Shown piece after piece: positions 39,446 through 48,760 of a stretch of 64,000 nucleotides of DNA. Source of the stretch: JALRBM01 sp966186595 (GTDB lineage Bacteria > Patescibacteriota > Saccharimonadia > Saccharimonadales > Saccharimonadaceae); contig CBIFWO010000001.1 in the NCBI GenBank assembly GCA_966186595.1, positions 1 to 64,000 on the forward strand, in the 5' to 3' direction. Within the stretch, counting starts at the first letter, position 1; the number at the start of each line of letters is the position of its first letter. A model generated the notes under the pieces. The model searched no databases and was not told where the DNA came from. It saw only the letters and a program-made list of their open reading frames with translations. The position numbers and the translations under genes were made by a program.

Positions 39446-41716
39446 GTGCATGAAAATGCAGCCGTCAGGGCGGCTTATGAATTTGGCCCAAAAACTAGGG
39501 AAGTAAATCGTCCTAACTTTGAATTTATCCATAACCTTCATCATTTACATGGAGTAGAGCTCGACGCTCTCCCAGGCCTCAATGCCATGACGAGGCCATA
39601 TGATGAACAACAGCGTACGATTGGCGAGATCTACTATGAGCTCGATGATCCCGCCGAAGTCATGGAGCTTAACCGTACAGTGATGAATGTGTGGCTTTAT
39701 GATCTGATCAGTGGCGAAAAAACACCCGAGGAGCTTCGGGCTGCGTATGAGGATTTTACTCATAACCAAAAACATGATGTCCTCACCTTTAATGATTTTG
39801 TCGAATTAAAACAGATCGTTGACAATGCGATTCCTCCAGAGATGCGGGGGCTGTTTCGGGCGATGCTTATATATAGTGACCTGGGAAAGTCGACTCGAAT
39901 GCAGGAATTCATGAAGGAGAATCATGGACGAACCTATGCCGACCATGACAAGCTTTTGATTGACGTCTTGGACGATGATGCTGCAATTATGCACTGTATG
40001 CCAAGTTTCAGGCAGTTATTTACTGAAGACCAGCAGCAAATTATAAAGGCATGTTTTAAATCCGGATTCCATCTAGGGCAGTATCAAAAGCTGGAGACAC
40101 TACCGTCGCAATTGATCAAGATGCAGCAGCTGCCATCGCAGCTTCAAGATATGATTATGCTCACGGGTCTGTTTGACATTGCCGGTTCACTTGGTGACAA
40201 GGTGCAAGATGGAACGCCGGTGCTCAATCATGCAACATTCAAGGCGTTCAAGCAGGCGAGGGAGTCTGTTCAGGTACGACATCCAGATGCGGATAGCGGC
40301 GATGTCGACCCAGTTGAGCAGGCCCTCTATTCATACGAATTATACCTTGAGGCGCGTAACGAAGAGTTTGGCCTTGACTTAACAACAAGGGAGGGTCGCG
40401 CCTGCGCTCGGTTCGCCTGTATGTTCCGTGTGTTGAAGCCAGAAGAGATAAAAGGTATGCCGGCAGTTTTTGAAAATCAACTGGGTGAAATTACACAGCA
40501 GCTGTTCGTCGAATTACTTGATGCAACGGGCTTTGAAAAGAATGCGCTTTGGATCGAATACGGTCCGGCACTTGCCCGCAATCTATACAAGGCTATGCGC
40601 GATTCGAAATGTTCCTATGAATTAGCTATGTCGATGGCTATGACGACGCTTGCTCGCATTGCTAATGTCACGCGTAAGGAGGGGAGTCGAAGGGGTGACG
40701 GTGAGGGTCTGGTAACGGTGATGGTGTCGAAACTAGCCCATGCCGTACAAGGTAATGGCTGGCCTCGGATTATTGAAAATCTCATTAAAATTTCTCCAGC
40801 CGAGGATAATCTAGGCGAATTCACTGCGACACTCGAACCGGTGCCCGAGATTTTCGAAACTAAGCAGAACGCTATTCGCCAGCTTAATCACCTTCGCAAC
40901 GAAACGGGAGTAACACTTGCGGTTGGTGTTGGTGGCGGAAGCGATTGTGCCTATGCGCGTTTTGCTATGGAGGCGTTGGTGGGTGACTTGGCTGCACCGG
41001 TAGTTTCATTTCCTGGGGTGAGGGCTGAGGATATTCGAGGAGCGGATCGTATTGCCGATACGGTCTATCTGGCGACGCCACAGACTCATTTTGAGGGCAA
41101 GCGTTCGTTTGAAAGATTTGCAGTGCGAGAAGGCAGCCCTTGCTATATCATTGTAGATGTTGAAAAGCAGGAAACCAAGAAACTTCACGACGCGTACCAG
41201 ATTATCGCGCGTCATATCGAAGAAACACTCGGTGCTCCTGTTACGCAGGTTGTTACGATTGATTCTGGTGGCGACATTATGGAGCAGCCATCATCGTCAT
41301 GGAATCGCGACATTGAATCTCTGCGTGCCGCCGAAACGCTTGAAAAAACATTGGGTATTGAAAAAAGTCACACACTTGTCCTGGTACCGGGTGTGGATGC
41401 TCCTGACAATATAAACGAAATTGCGAAGATGACCGATGCAAAGATTTACACTATGAAAGACAAGGATGCGGCAGTGTTTATTCAGGAATGTGACCGTAAT
41501 GATCTACCCTCATCCCACCCTAGTCGGTATTCCCAGATGATTGATATGGGCTATTATGCCTGTTTGCCACACAAACGATATGGGGTACAGCCGCTCCATC
41601 TTCCACCCGAGCAGGCCCTCGGGAATAATCGACCGGCATACGGAGTAACGAAAAAATCTATGAGGCAGGTTGTGGTTATTGATAATGCAAAACTTCGCGC
41701 ATATCATGTGAAGTAA
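39446..41716 (+). CDS. Large protein of unknown function, possible DUF1152-like C-terminal domain
   Basis: A 756-residue soluble protein. GTG start with GAGG at 8 nt. Residues about 1-480 are helical and acidic; AMLIYSDLGKS and DHDKLLID are weakly HD-like, but no complete metal site is visible. From about residue 490, GVTLAVGVGGGSDCAYARFAMEAL resembles the glycine-rich start of DUF1152. The two halves form a fusion I do not recognise. No membrane helix. Confidence 0.6.
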   Translation: MHENAAVRAAYEFGPKTREVNRPNFEFIHNLHHLHGVELDALPGLNAMTRPYDEQQRTIGEIYYELDDPAEVMELNRTVMNVWLYDLISGEKTPEELRAAYEDFTHNQKHDVLTFNDFVELKQIVDNAIPPEMRGLFRAMLIYSDLGKSTRMQEFMKENHGRTYADHDKLLIDVLDDDAAIMHCMPSFRQLFTEDQQQIIKACFKSGFHLGQYQKLETLPSQLIKMQQLPSQLQDMIMLTGLFDIAGSLGDKVQDGTPVLNHATFKAFKQARESVQVRHPDADSGDVDPVEQALYSYELYLEARNEEFGLDLTTREGRACARFACMFRVLKPEEIKGMPAVFENQLGEITQQLFVELLDATGFEKNALWIEYGPALARNLYKAMRDSKCSYELAMSMAMTTLARIANVTRKEGSRRGDGEGLVTVMVSKLAHAVQGNGWPRIIENLIKISPAEDNLGEFTATLEPVPEIFETKQNAIRQLNHLRNETGVTLAVGVGGGSDCAYARFAMEALVGDLAAPVVSFPGVRAEDIRGADRIADTVYLATPQTHFEGKRSFERFAVREGSPCYIIVDVEKQETKKLHDAYQIIARHIEETLGAPVTQVVTIDSGGDIMEQPSSSWNRDIESLRAAETLEKTLGIEKSHTLVLVPGVDAPDNINEIAKMTDAKIYTMKDKDAAVFIQECDRNDLPSSHPSRYSQMIDMGYYACLPHKRYGVQPLHLPPEQALGNNRPAYGVTKKSMRQVVVIDNAKLRAYHVK

Positions 41717-41723
41717 TTATTGC

Positions 41724-42323
41724 TTAGGCGGCTTCGGCCTCGATTATCATGTTCTTTTGGCGCCGCGTACCCAGGAATGAGGCGACAATAACTCCACTGC
41801 TCATGAAGACCAGCGAAACTGGATAGACATATAAAATGGCGGGTGCATCGAAGCCAACAGCGGGAATGCCGAGGATTCCAGTGAGACCAATGAGAATCCA
41901 AAAACTTATTGTTTCAGAACCTGGTTTTTTATGGACCTTTACCATCGTGAGAATGACACCTGACATCTCTACGGCTATTAGTATCAGGATTGCGATAGCG
42001 GCATTTTGCGTGCCATACCAGATAAGGAGTGCGGTAAAGACACTCACCAGAAGAATCTTTGTCTGTCTGGAAAATACTCCCAGTCCAAACCGAAGCGACA
42101 AACAAAAAATAACTACCACGCCGATGAGCTGTAGACCGACAATCCAAAGCGAATAATTTGCCCCAGCGCTAAGTTGCGCAAAGAAAAGCGCGGCATACTC
42201 AAATGTCCAGATGAGCCACGCTATACGATCAGGTTTTGTCGTTCGTCTCAAAATATCTCTGATATAGGGAATATACCCCGATATTCCCACAACGCCAGCA
42301 ATAATGCCGAACCATTCGTTCAC
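41724..42323 (-). CDS. PQ-loop-like repeat membrane protein
   Basis: A 199-residue protein with seven membrane helices in two repeats; GISGYIPYIRDILRRTTKPDRIAWLIWT is a PQ-loop-like segment (G-x-x-x-x-P-Q/Y), as in SemiSWEET and related transporters. The Gln of PQ is replaced by Tyr. Substrate unknown. It converges with the preceding large gene and has AGGG upstream of the ATG. Confidence 0.65.
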   Translation of the reverse strand: MNEWFGIIAGVVGISGYIPYIRDILRRTTKPDRIAWLIWTFEYAALFFAQLSAGANYSLWIVGLQLIGVVVIFCLSLRFGLGVFSRQTKILLVSVFTALLIWYGTQNAAIAILILIAVEMSGVILTMVKVHKKPGSETISFWILIGLTGILGIPAVGFDAPAILYVYPVSLVFMSSGVIVASFLGTRRQKNMIIEAEAA

Positions 42324-42367
42324 AAGAAAGCCCTCCCTTTTTTGTCTCTATTCACTGTACTAAAAAA

Positions 42368-43582
42368 TTATGGTTCTTGCCACACAAGTGAAATACCATG
42401 GCCGGGCATTATCCAGCTATTGGATTGCAGAGTGTAGATCCGTTCGTTTTCCAGCAGAGTTCCCGTGGTGTGTCCCATGAATGATTGAACATGGAATTGC
42501 CACCAGTCGGCATCTGGAAATTGAGAAAAATCGAACGTCAATTTCTTTAAAAACATCAGCCCGGGAGAGTACCAATACGCATAATGCTCAGCGGCGCGAA
42601 GGTTAACGATGCTGTGGTATTCGTAGGTTACTTGAGGCAGTTGCCAGTTGGCGGGGATTTCTATCTCTAGAAGCCGGCATGGTTTGGCAAATGAGGTATC
42701 CGCAGATCGAAGGAGGCGAAGGGCAGTAGCGGGCTCCAGCTCCTTTAGGCGCAGGAGTTTTTGTGTGCTGGCTGACGGATCCTTGAGGATAAATTTGGAG
42801 TTTGCAATGATGGTACTAATTTCACGCGTAGCGCGAGTGGGATCGTTGAGCTGGTGAAAGTCGTCGATAAGCCCGGCTTGCATGAGATGCTCGCCATCCT
42901 TGCTGTCTAACACCACCGCAACGCGAAATACATTTCTTGCTCCTTGGAAATAGTAGGCGAGCTTAAAACGGTACCATTGACTCCCCCGTGAACTTGGCAG
43001 AAAAGATAAATGAACGGTTGTGTCAAGATATGGTGTTCTGGAAAGTTCAAGGTATTTGATGAGGTCCTCGGAACGGGAGCCCAGCGACAGGTGAGCTGAT
43101 AGTCCAGTGGAAACCATTTGTCTGAGGGCGGTTGTTTGTTTTTCCAGCTCTTGCACATAAGAGGGGGTTTGCGAGGGTGTGGTTTTTAAGATGGATGATT
43201 CTCGCTCGAGAAGGGCGGTGGCTAAATTATCGATACCGTGATTTTCATACCGTTCGATCGTGTCTGTGTGTTTGTTGAGTTCACGGGCAAGATGAGCGCG
43301 ACGGAAGGAAAGGCGACCGCTTGTATTTGTTATGCCAAAGGCATTACGTAGCGCAGAGAATGCCGGACTGTTTGGTAAATAGCCTACTTCTGTGAGAAGA
43401 AAATCGTATACCTGATGGTTGGTGATACTATCAAGCTGAACGCGGGTCGCCCGCGCCGCAACTGTTCTAAGGGTGATCTTTTCCTGAAGCTTAGCGGGTG
43501 TGATTCCTTCGCCCTTGCGTAGGCTAGCGAGCTCCTTTGCGAGGCGAATATGTAATTGCTTTGTGTACCTTTTTTGTACCAT
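42368..43582 (-). CDS. Unknown protein with N-terminal HTH-like region
   Basis: A 404-residue protein. Residues about 9-110 (RLAKELASLRKGEGITPAKLQEKI... and LSFRRAHLARELNKHTDTIERYENHG) resemble XRE-like helix-turn-helix domains of actinobacterial regulators. The remaining 280 residues are not recognised. Ligand and targets are unknown. Confidence 0.55.
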   Translation of the reverse strand: MVQKRYTKQLHIRLAKELASLRKGEGITPAKLQEKITLRTVAARATRVQLDSITNHQVYDFLLTEVGYLPNSPAFSALRNAFGITNTSGRLSFRRAHLARELNKHTDTIERYENHGIDNLATALLERESSILKTTPSQTPSYVQELEKQTTALRQMVSTGLSAHLSLGSRSEDLIKYLELSRTPYLDTTVHLSFLPSSRGSQWYRFKLAYYFQGARNVFRVAVVLDSKDGEHLMQAGLIDDFHQLNDPTRATREISTIIANSKFILKDPSASTQKLLRLKELEPATALRLLRSADTSFAKPCRLLEIEIPANWQLPQVTYEYHSIVNLRAAEHYAYWYSPGLMFLKKLTFDFSQFPDADWWQFHVQSFMGHTTGTLLENERIYTLQSNSWIMPGHGISLVWQEP

Positions 43583-43671
43583 ATTATTGAGTAATCATTG
43601 AATCTAATAGTTGAGAATATAATAACAGATACATATGGCGTGCACCAATAGAGATATAGAATGCACTATTT

Positions 43672-44103
43672 ATGATTTTTACTGATAAAAACACCGTTGT
43701 ACGCCATGGTGGAAATCTATACCATGAAGTCATGACGAGAGCCAAGGTGAAAACGAGTGGTGCTGCTGATATTGTGCAGCTTGTTGAGATGCCAAATGGT
43801 GGATCGGATATCACTCTCAAGAAAAATATAGTGCACGTGGATGATGTCTTGGCTCGTGTGCTAGCGCTTCAGCCGATCACGTGGAACTGGAGGACCGAGG
43901 AAGATACGGCGCCCCTAAAATATGGATTTATTGCCCAAGAAGTTGAGGAGGTTTTCCCCGATCTGGTTCAGTTGAAAGAATGGGAAGATGGAACTCTACG
44001 AAAATTTCTATCAACAAATGACCTCATCCCATACCTCGTAGCGGCAATCAAAGAGCAACAAGCAGAGCTTGAAGACCTCCGGGGCCAGATCGAGAATCGG
44101 TAA
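43672..44103 (+). CDS. Stand-alone S74 intramolecular chaperone domain
   Basis: A 143-residue protein that is mainly an endosialidase-type C-terminal chaperone (Peptidase S74): SDITLKKNI retains the catalytic Ser and Lys (usual S-D-x-x-L-K-K), followed by LARVLALQPITWNWR, YGFIAQEVEEVFPDLV and a coiled-coil tail. Normally it sits at the C terminus of phage tail spikes or adhesins and cleaves itself off after trimerisation. Here only about 50 residues precede it. Alternatively it is the remnant of a larger protein. Confidence 0.82.
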   Translation: MIFTDKNTVVRHGGNLYHEVMTRAKVKTSGAADIVQLVEMPNGGSDITLKKNIVHVDDVLARVLALQPITWNWRTEEDTAPLKYGFIAQEVEEVFPDLVQLKEWEDGTLRKFLSTNDLIPYLVAAIKEQQAELEDLRGQIENR

Positions 44104-44236
44104 GTTTTCGGCTCTTTGTATGAGCCCATGTTAATCGCATTACATTAGGCTAACAATTTTTTGTTCCTCGACCTCGAGCGTAGAAGTGATTCATCGCGCT
44201 TTTTTCTATTTTCCATTTCGATTCTTTTTATAAAAA

Positions 44237-44252
44237 TGTGATTAAATTCACA
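44237..44252. promoter_or_regulatory. CRP-type palindrome upstream of polysaccharide operon
   Basis: TGTGA-TTAAAT-TCACA, with arms extending to AATGTGA/TCACATT, lies 75 nt before the glycosyltransferase ATG. A matching site precedes the Crp-like gene. Confidence 0.75.
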
Positions 44253-44326
44253 TTGTACTCGTGCGTAGTGTCACGGAAATCACCTACGCTCCCCGCTATA
44301 AATAAAAATGAGAGTGAGCGTGGAGT

Positions 44327-45445
44327 ATGACTACAAAGATTGAAAAAAAACTGAGAAATGGGCGCAAACGGCGCTTAGCACTTTTATTACCAGGTCACAA
44401 CGAAGAGCTTATTATAGGGGCAACGATCAAATCTGCTATGGCAGCGGGTTTATCAGCACGTGATATTTATGTGGTGGATGATTGTTCGGATGATCACACT
44501 CGCCAGATCGCACTAAAGCATTTGCAACCGAGCCATGTCCTTACTGTCCCGCGTAGCGGAAAGGCGAGGGCAGTCATTCGTGCGATTCGTCACTTTAATA
44601 TCGAAAAAAAATATACATGGGTGCACATTGCGGATGCTGACAGTATTTTTTGCCCAGATTATTTCAAGATTTATCAAAAACATTTGGATGCGAAAAAATA
44701 TGCGGCTGCGGTTGGCTTTGTGCAAAGTATGCGCGGGAACTGGATCGCTACCTACCGTAGTTTTAGCTATACCTATGGTCAACATGTGTTTCGTCGTTTG
44801 CAATCGTGGCTAGGAGTGATTTCGGTATTGCCGGGACCGGTCACCTGCTTTCGAACGGATATTATTAATAAGCTTGATTTTGCCGCCGAGAGTCTGACGG
44901 AAGATTTTGATTTGACACTACAAATTCATCGAAAAAAATTAGGTCGGATTAGGTTTATTCCCGAAGCGGTGAATTTCACCCAAGATCCAAGAACGCTGAA
45001 GGATTTTTACGCACAAACGCTACGCTGGCAAAGGGGATTTTTTCAGGGGGTGCGCAAATATCGTATTGGCCTCAGGCCTCATCTGATTGATGTGGGAGTG
45101 GGGTATCAAATGAGCGAGAGCGTTTATTATTTATTACAGTTATTTATTTTGATACCACTCCTCATTATTACGACGCAGAACTGGTTGTTGTCGGGAAGCG
45201 TACTGCTGGCCGATTATCTGGCGGTGGCGGTGCTCGCGATTTTCTCTGCCATCACTGCCCATCGACCAATTATCCTCTTGTCTCTTTTATATTTTTACGC
45301 CCTTCGAGCTCTTGAGCTGGCTGTCTTTATCCAGGCATTCATCGAGGTAATCATTTTGCAAAAACACAAAGTTGTTAGGCGAGGCTGGGACACGGAAGGG
45401 AGGCGATTTAAGCTTCAGACCGATGATGTGAGGGGAGTGCAATGA
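44327..45445 (+). CDS. Processive family 2 glycosyltransferase (PgaC/BcsA-like)
   Basis: A 372-residue GT2: LLPGHNEELIIGATIKS, DDCSDD, DxD (IADADS, about residue 103), TEDFD (about 191) and QTLRWQRG (about 230) make the processive D,D,D,QxxRW set. About three C-terminal membrane helices form the channel. It probably polymerises GlcNAc-like sugar and feeds the deacetylase, whose gene overlaps it by 4 nt. The CRP-type site lies upstream. Confidence 0.88.
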   Translation: MTTKIEKKLRNGRKRRLALLLPGHNEELIIGATIKSAMAAGLSARDIYVVDDCSDDHTRQIALKHLQPSHVLTVPRSGKARAVIRAIRHFNIEKKYTWVHIADADSIFCPDYFKIYQKHLDAKKYAAAVGFVQSMRGNWIATYRSFSYTYGQHVFRRLQSWLGVISVLPGPVTCFRTDIINKLDFAAESLTEDFDLTLQIHRKKLGRIRFIPEAVNFTQDPRTLKDFYAQTLRWQRGFFQGVRKYRIGLRPHLIDVGVGYQMSESVYYLLQLFILIPLLIITTQNWLLSGSVLLADYLAVAVLAIFSAITAHRPIILLSLLYFYALRALELAVFIQAFIEVIILQKHKVVRRGWDTEGRRFKLQTDDVRGVQ

Positions 45446-46821
45446 GTAGCGCAAAGCAGCAGAAATGGCGACGATTCCTGGGGTTGGCAACGCCAGTCAC
45501 CATTATCTGCGGGATCATTGCGGTCGTGTATTTCTTTTATCGAGCTGCACTTATCGCCGTGCCTACGTTGGCGTTCGAGCAGCATCTCTTCCATCCCCTA
45601 GGGAGTAGCGCGGTGGTATGTGGGCAGCAGGATGAGGATCATCTGAAAGATCCTGCGCGTATTATTTCGGCCAAGTATCAAAAATATATCGAATCGCAAA
45701 CTTTCACGCCAAACTTGGTTGTCAATCCCACGATGGTCCAGCTCGATCCTCAGTCTGAGCTCCCCGTAGGATACAACCAAAACATTGATGCACCCATTGG
45801 AACGTTTGAGTATTTGCAGGACATTGATGATAAGCAGCTTTTTCTCCGGGCTACTCATAAACCCGAGGGAACGGATCGGGCACCATCATGGCTTATTGAT
45901 CCAGTACCCGTAAAGCAGGATCACACATACGCATTTAGTTTTTCGTATCGAAGTAACGTACCCGTTCGGATTACAACTGAGAGTATAAAAGGCAATCTAT
46001 CTGAGTATCACGATGTGGTAACGCTAAAACCTACCGGCACATGGCAAAGTTTTACTGCGCACTTTCATAATGCGTCCGAGGCTTCCGCGTTTCGAGTGCT
46101 GCTAGTTGGTGCGCAAAAAGGCTATGTCGATAGTCGAAACTTTATCATTCGCGAAATTCCAGACGCGCAGTTAACCCAAGGTATAGTTACGGTAGCGTTT
46201 GATGATGGCTGGCAAAGTGTATGGAAGGATGCTCTACCAGTGCTAAAGAAATATAACATTCGCACCACGCAATATATTATTAGTGAAGTCGCCGATAAAG
46301 GCATGCAAGAATATATGGACAAGGGCGCCATCAAGGAGCTAAAACGCTTCGGTCATGAGGTTGGTTCGCATAGCTTGACGCACTGTAATCAAACGACTTT
46401 AAAAGAGGCGGAGATAAAAGATAATGCCACGCGAAGCAAGGAGTTGCTTGAAAAGGATGGTCTGGGGCCGATCAAAAGTTTCGCCTACCCACTTGGCCAA
46501 TATAACGAGATGACTCAGGAAATTTACGGCCGTGAGTATCCTCTGATTCGAACATCCGACTTTGGCTATAATGATAGGTACTTTGACGAATCTAATATCC
46601 AGTCGATCGGCATTCTGTCGTCGACGAGCGACAAAGAATTTCAATCATGGCTGGATCATGCCAGGTCACGCCGCTTGTGGGTTGTGCTCGTCTATCACCG
46701 CATCAATGAATCGGGTGACTATAGTGTGACGAGTGACCAGCTCGGGCGTCAGATGAAGATGATTGCCGAGAGCGGTCTGCAAGTGATGCCTCTTAGCGAG
46801 GCGGCCGACTTGATCCGTTAG
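45442..46821 (+). CDS. Membrane-anchored polysaccharide deacetylase (PgaB-like)
   Basis: A 459-residue protein: N-terminal membrane anchor, a beta-rich carbohydrate-binding-like region (residues about 80-230), then a NodB deacetylase domain with AFDDGW (about 253) and SHSLTH (about 310) metal ligands. It likely removes N-acetyl groups from a GlcNAc polymer outside the membrane. Together with the upstream GT it resembles a minimal PNAG system without PgaA/D. Confidence 0.9.
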   Translation: MSSAKQQKWRRFLGLATPVTIICGIIAVVYFFYRAALIAVPTLAFEQHLFHPLGSSAVVCGQQDEDHLKDPARIISAKYQKYIESQTFTPNLVVNPTMVQLDPQSELPVGYNQNIDAPIGTFEYLQDIDDKQLFLRATHKPEGTDRAPSWLIDPVPVKQDHTYAFSFSYRSNVPVRITTESIKGNLSEYHDVVTLKPTGTWQSFTAHFHNASEASAFRVLLVGAQKGYVDSRNFIIREIPDAQLTQGIVTVAFDDGWQSVWKDALPVLKKYNIRTTQYIISEVADKGMQEYMDKGAIKELKRFGHEVGSHSLTHCNQTTLKEAEIKDNATRSKELLEKDGLGPIKSFAYPLGQYNEMTQEIYGREYPLIRTSDFGYNDRYFDESNIQSIGILSSTSDKEFQSWLDHARSRRLWVVLVYHRINESGDYSVTSDQLGRQMKMIAESGLQVMPLSEAADLIR

Positions 46822-47958
46822 TTACAAAGAATCGTAAAGAGAGAAGTTAATTTCTTTACTGCGAAGTTGATGAACGAACCACATAAAGACATCCGTATCA
46901 TCACCTTTGCCAATTGTATCTTTGTGCCAATACGACCAATCGGTGTGTTCGCGCATGAGGGATTTGTCTTCGGCAAATAAGTTAATAGAGAGGTTCGTCG
47001 AGGTGGGGCGAAGAAGAGCAACTTGATCGAGCACTCCTGCGAGGATCTCGCGTCGCTCATTCGCGCTCATTCTCACCTCGCTTTGGGGATCGTCTGTGTA
47101 AATTCGACTAAACGTCCCGGTATTGACCCAAATATCTTTTACGCCTAGTTCTTTGGCTGCATCGCTGGCGATCTTGGCAGGAAGGAAGTCACGTCCATTG
47201 GTGAGCTTGTACTGTTGGGGCGCGTCAGCTTCGGAGATGGAGGGAAAACCCTGATACCCAAAACGATCCACCAATCCCGGAGGAAGATTAACAATATAGG
47301 GACCCAGGCTCTTTAGCACACCGTGCTCCCACGCGACATCATGATTTGGATAAGTGCGACTATTAAGAAGAATACTGATTTTGCTATCAGGAAAAACGTT
47401 CTTTTGAAACATCCCTACTTTTTTAACATTCTCGCTAAAATCATGCGGATCCGTCGTATTCCAAATGGGAGTATTTGCCTCTGGGAAAAGCACCCACGTT
47501 CCCATTTGCTGGTCGGTTATACCTTTTTGCTTCAGTGTTGCAAAGAACAATTGGATCGATTCGTCATAAATACCATGATGGATATCAGTAAGGCGAATTG
47601 ACGGGGTGATTGTGGGTTCAAACACAACCAGTGGTGTTATATTATGGGCTGCAAACTCCTGCAGGATTGTTGCGGTGTGTGAAGCAGAATCAATTGCCTC
47701 GGCTGGGGTGCGGGGCATGCCTGCAAAGGTCATCAATTCATCGACGATCGACCCCTGGCAAACCTGTTCGTATTCTGCCAGCTTGCGAAGGGTTGGATTA
47801 GCACTTGCCGTTAAGGATGAATCCGCTTTTCGCTGGTTGCGACAAGTATGCGGAGCCGACCCATTGCCACTGGACGGAGGGCTAATGCTTGGATAAAAGT
47901 ACACGAAAAGCAAGGATGAAGCGGCGATAGAAGCAGACAATAGGATTGCCTTTTTCAT
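46822..47958 (-). CDS. Secreted or membrane-anchored protein, possible TIM-barrel hydrolase
   Basis: About 378 residues from ATG 47958: N-terminal hydrophobic anchor (KAILLSASIAASSLLFVYF), Ser/Gly linker, then a barrel-like domain with strands ending in WVLFPEAN, SILLNSRT, IWVNTGTF. The Glu in FPEAN could be catalytic as in GH families, but no family is recognised. It may act on the polymer of the convergent operon. A GTG at 47973 is an alternative start. Divergent from the Crp-like gene. Confidence 0.55.
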   Translation of the reverse strand: MKKAILLSASIAASSLLFVYFYPSISPPSSGNGSAPHTCRNQRKADSSLTASANPTLRKLAEYEQVCQGSIVDELMTFAGMPRTPAEAIDSASHTATILQEFAAHNITPLVVFEPTITPSIRLTDIHHGIYDESIQLFFATLKQKGITDQQMGTWVLFPEANTPIWNTTDPHDFSENVKKVGMFQKNVFPDSKISILLNSRTYPNHDVAWEHGVLKSLGPYIVNLPPGLVDRFGYQGFPSISEADAPQQYKLTNGRDFLPAKIASDAAKELGVKDIWVNTGTFSRIYTDDPQSEVRMSANERREILAGVLDQVALLRPTSTNLSINLFAEDKSLMREHTDWSYWHKDTIGKGDDTDVFMWFVHQLRSKEINFSLYDSL

Positions 47959-48041
47959 ATTCTTCTCTTTCACTTTATTTTTGCTATTTGGTTTGCTTCA
48001 GTATGCCTGAATAGAGTATAAAAAAGGCATTATAGAATCGC

Positions 48042-48057
48042 TGTGAGGCTAATCACA
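48042..48057. promoter_or_regulatory. CRP-type palindrome upstream of the Crp-like gene
   Basis: TGTGA-GGCTAA-TCACA, a perfect CRP consensus palindrome, 36 nt before ATG 48093 and between divergent genes, suggesting autoregulation. Confidence 0.75.
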
Positions 48058-48092
48058 CGCGTATGTTTTCACGAGGTGCTACACTGACTACT

Positions 48093-48734
48093 ATGGAGGC
48101 TCACGCAAAAGAGAAGGTTGACAAGTTCTTTCGACAATACAGCCTACAAACATTCAAAAAAGGGCAGGTTCTCCTGCTTAGTAATGAAACTCCAACGCAT
48201 ATTTATTACATCGAGGTGGGCCGCGTAAAACAGTACGAAATAACGTACAAGGGCAATGAGATTATTGTTAATACATTTCGTCCGGGCTCGTATTTTATGA
48301 TGTTAACTGTGCTCACTGGCTTACCAAATCTTTATTATTTTTCGGCCGAAACTGATGTGAAATTACGCTGCGCACCAATCAAGGATGTGGCGGATTTTGT
48401 GAACAATAACCCCGATATTATGAAGGATCTATTGTCGCGTATTTATCGTGTTATGGAAGGACTCTTGCGCCGCATGACTCATTTGATGAGCGGTAGTGCG
48501 AGAGGACGTGTCATTTACGAAATTCTTTTGGATGTAAGAGGTTCTGGCGAAGGCGAGCAGCCCGGCAGACTATCGATTACTGAGGCGGAACTAGCGTCCC
48601 GTGCCGGACTGTCGCGAGAAACGGTGAGTCGAGAGATATCTACTCTCAAGCGTAAAGGACTCCTCGCGTCCTCGTCACGGGTAAAGGTAGTTGACTTGCC
48701 TAAGCTGGAAAAAGCACTCGAAGATTCATTCTAG
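48093..48734 (+). CDS. Crp/Fnr-family transcriptional regulator
   Basis: A 213-residue protein with a cyclic-nucleotide-binding-like beta barrel (KGQVLLLSNETPTHIYYIEVGRVK), dimer helix and HTH (ASRAGLSRETVSREISTLKRKGLL). The cAMP-contacting Arg-Thr set and Fnr Cys are not evident, so the signal is unknown. TACACT lies 7 nt before ATG 48093; the longer frame starts at 48063. The HTH recognition helix resembles Crp (RETVSR), matching the TGTGA sites. Confidence 0.9.
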   Translation: MEAHAKEKVDKFFRQYSLQTFKKGQVLLLSNETPTHIYYIEVGRVKQYEITYKGNEIIVNTFRPGSYFMMLTVLTGLPNLYYFSAETDVKLRCAPIKDVADFVNNNPDIMKDLLSRIYRVMEGLLRRMTHLMSGSARGRVIYEILLDVRGSGEGEQPGRLSITEAELASRAGLSRETVSREISTLKRKGLLASSSRVKVVDLPKLEKALEDSF

Positions 48735-48760
48735 CGATCACCAGATGCTATGATGGATCT

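Noticed and set aside
44104..44326. Hidden gene between S74 chaperone and glycosyltransferase
   Set aside because: No frame with start signal; the gap holds the CRP-type palindrome and another GCGTAG/CTACGC inverted repeat, consistent with regulatory DNA.
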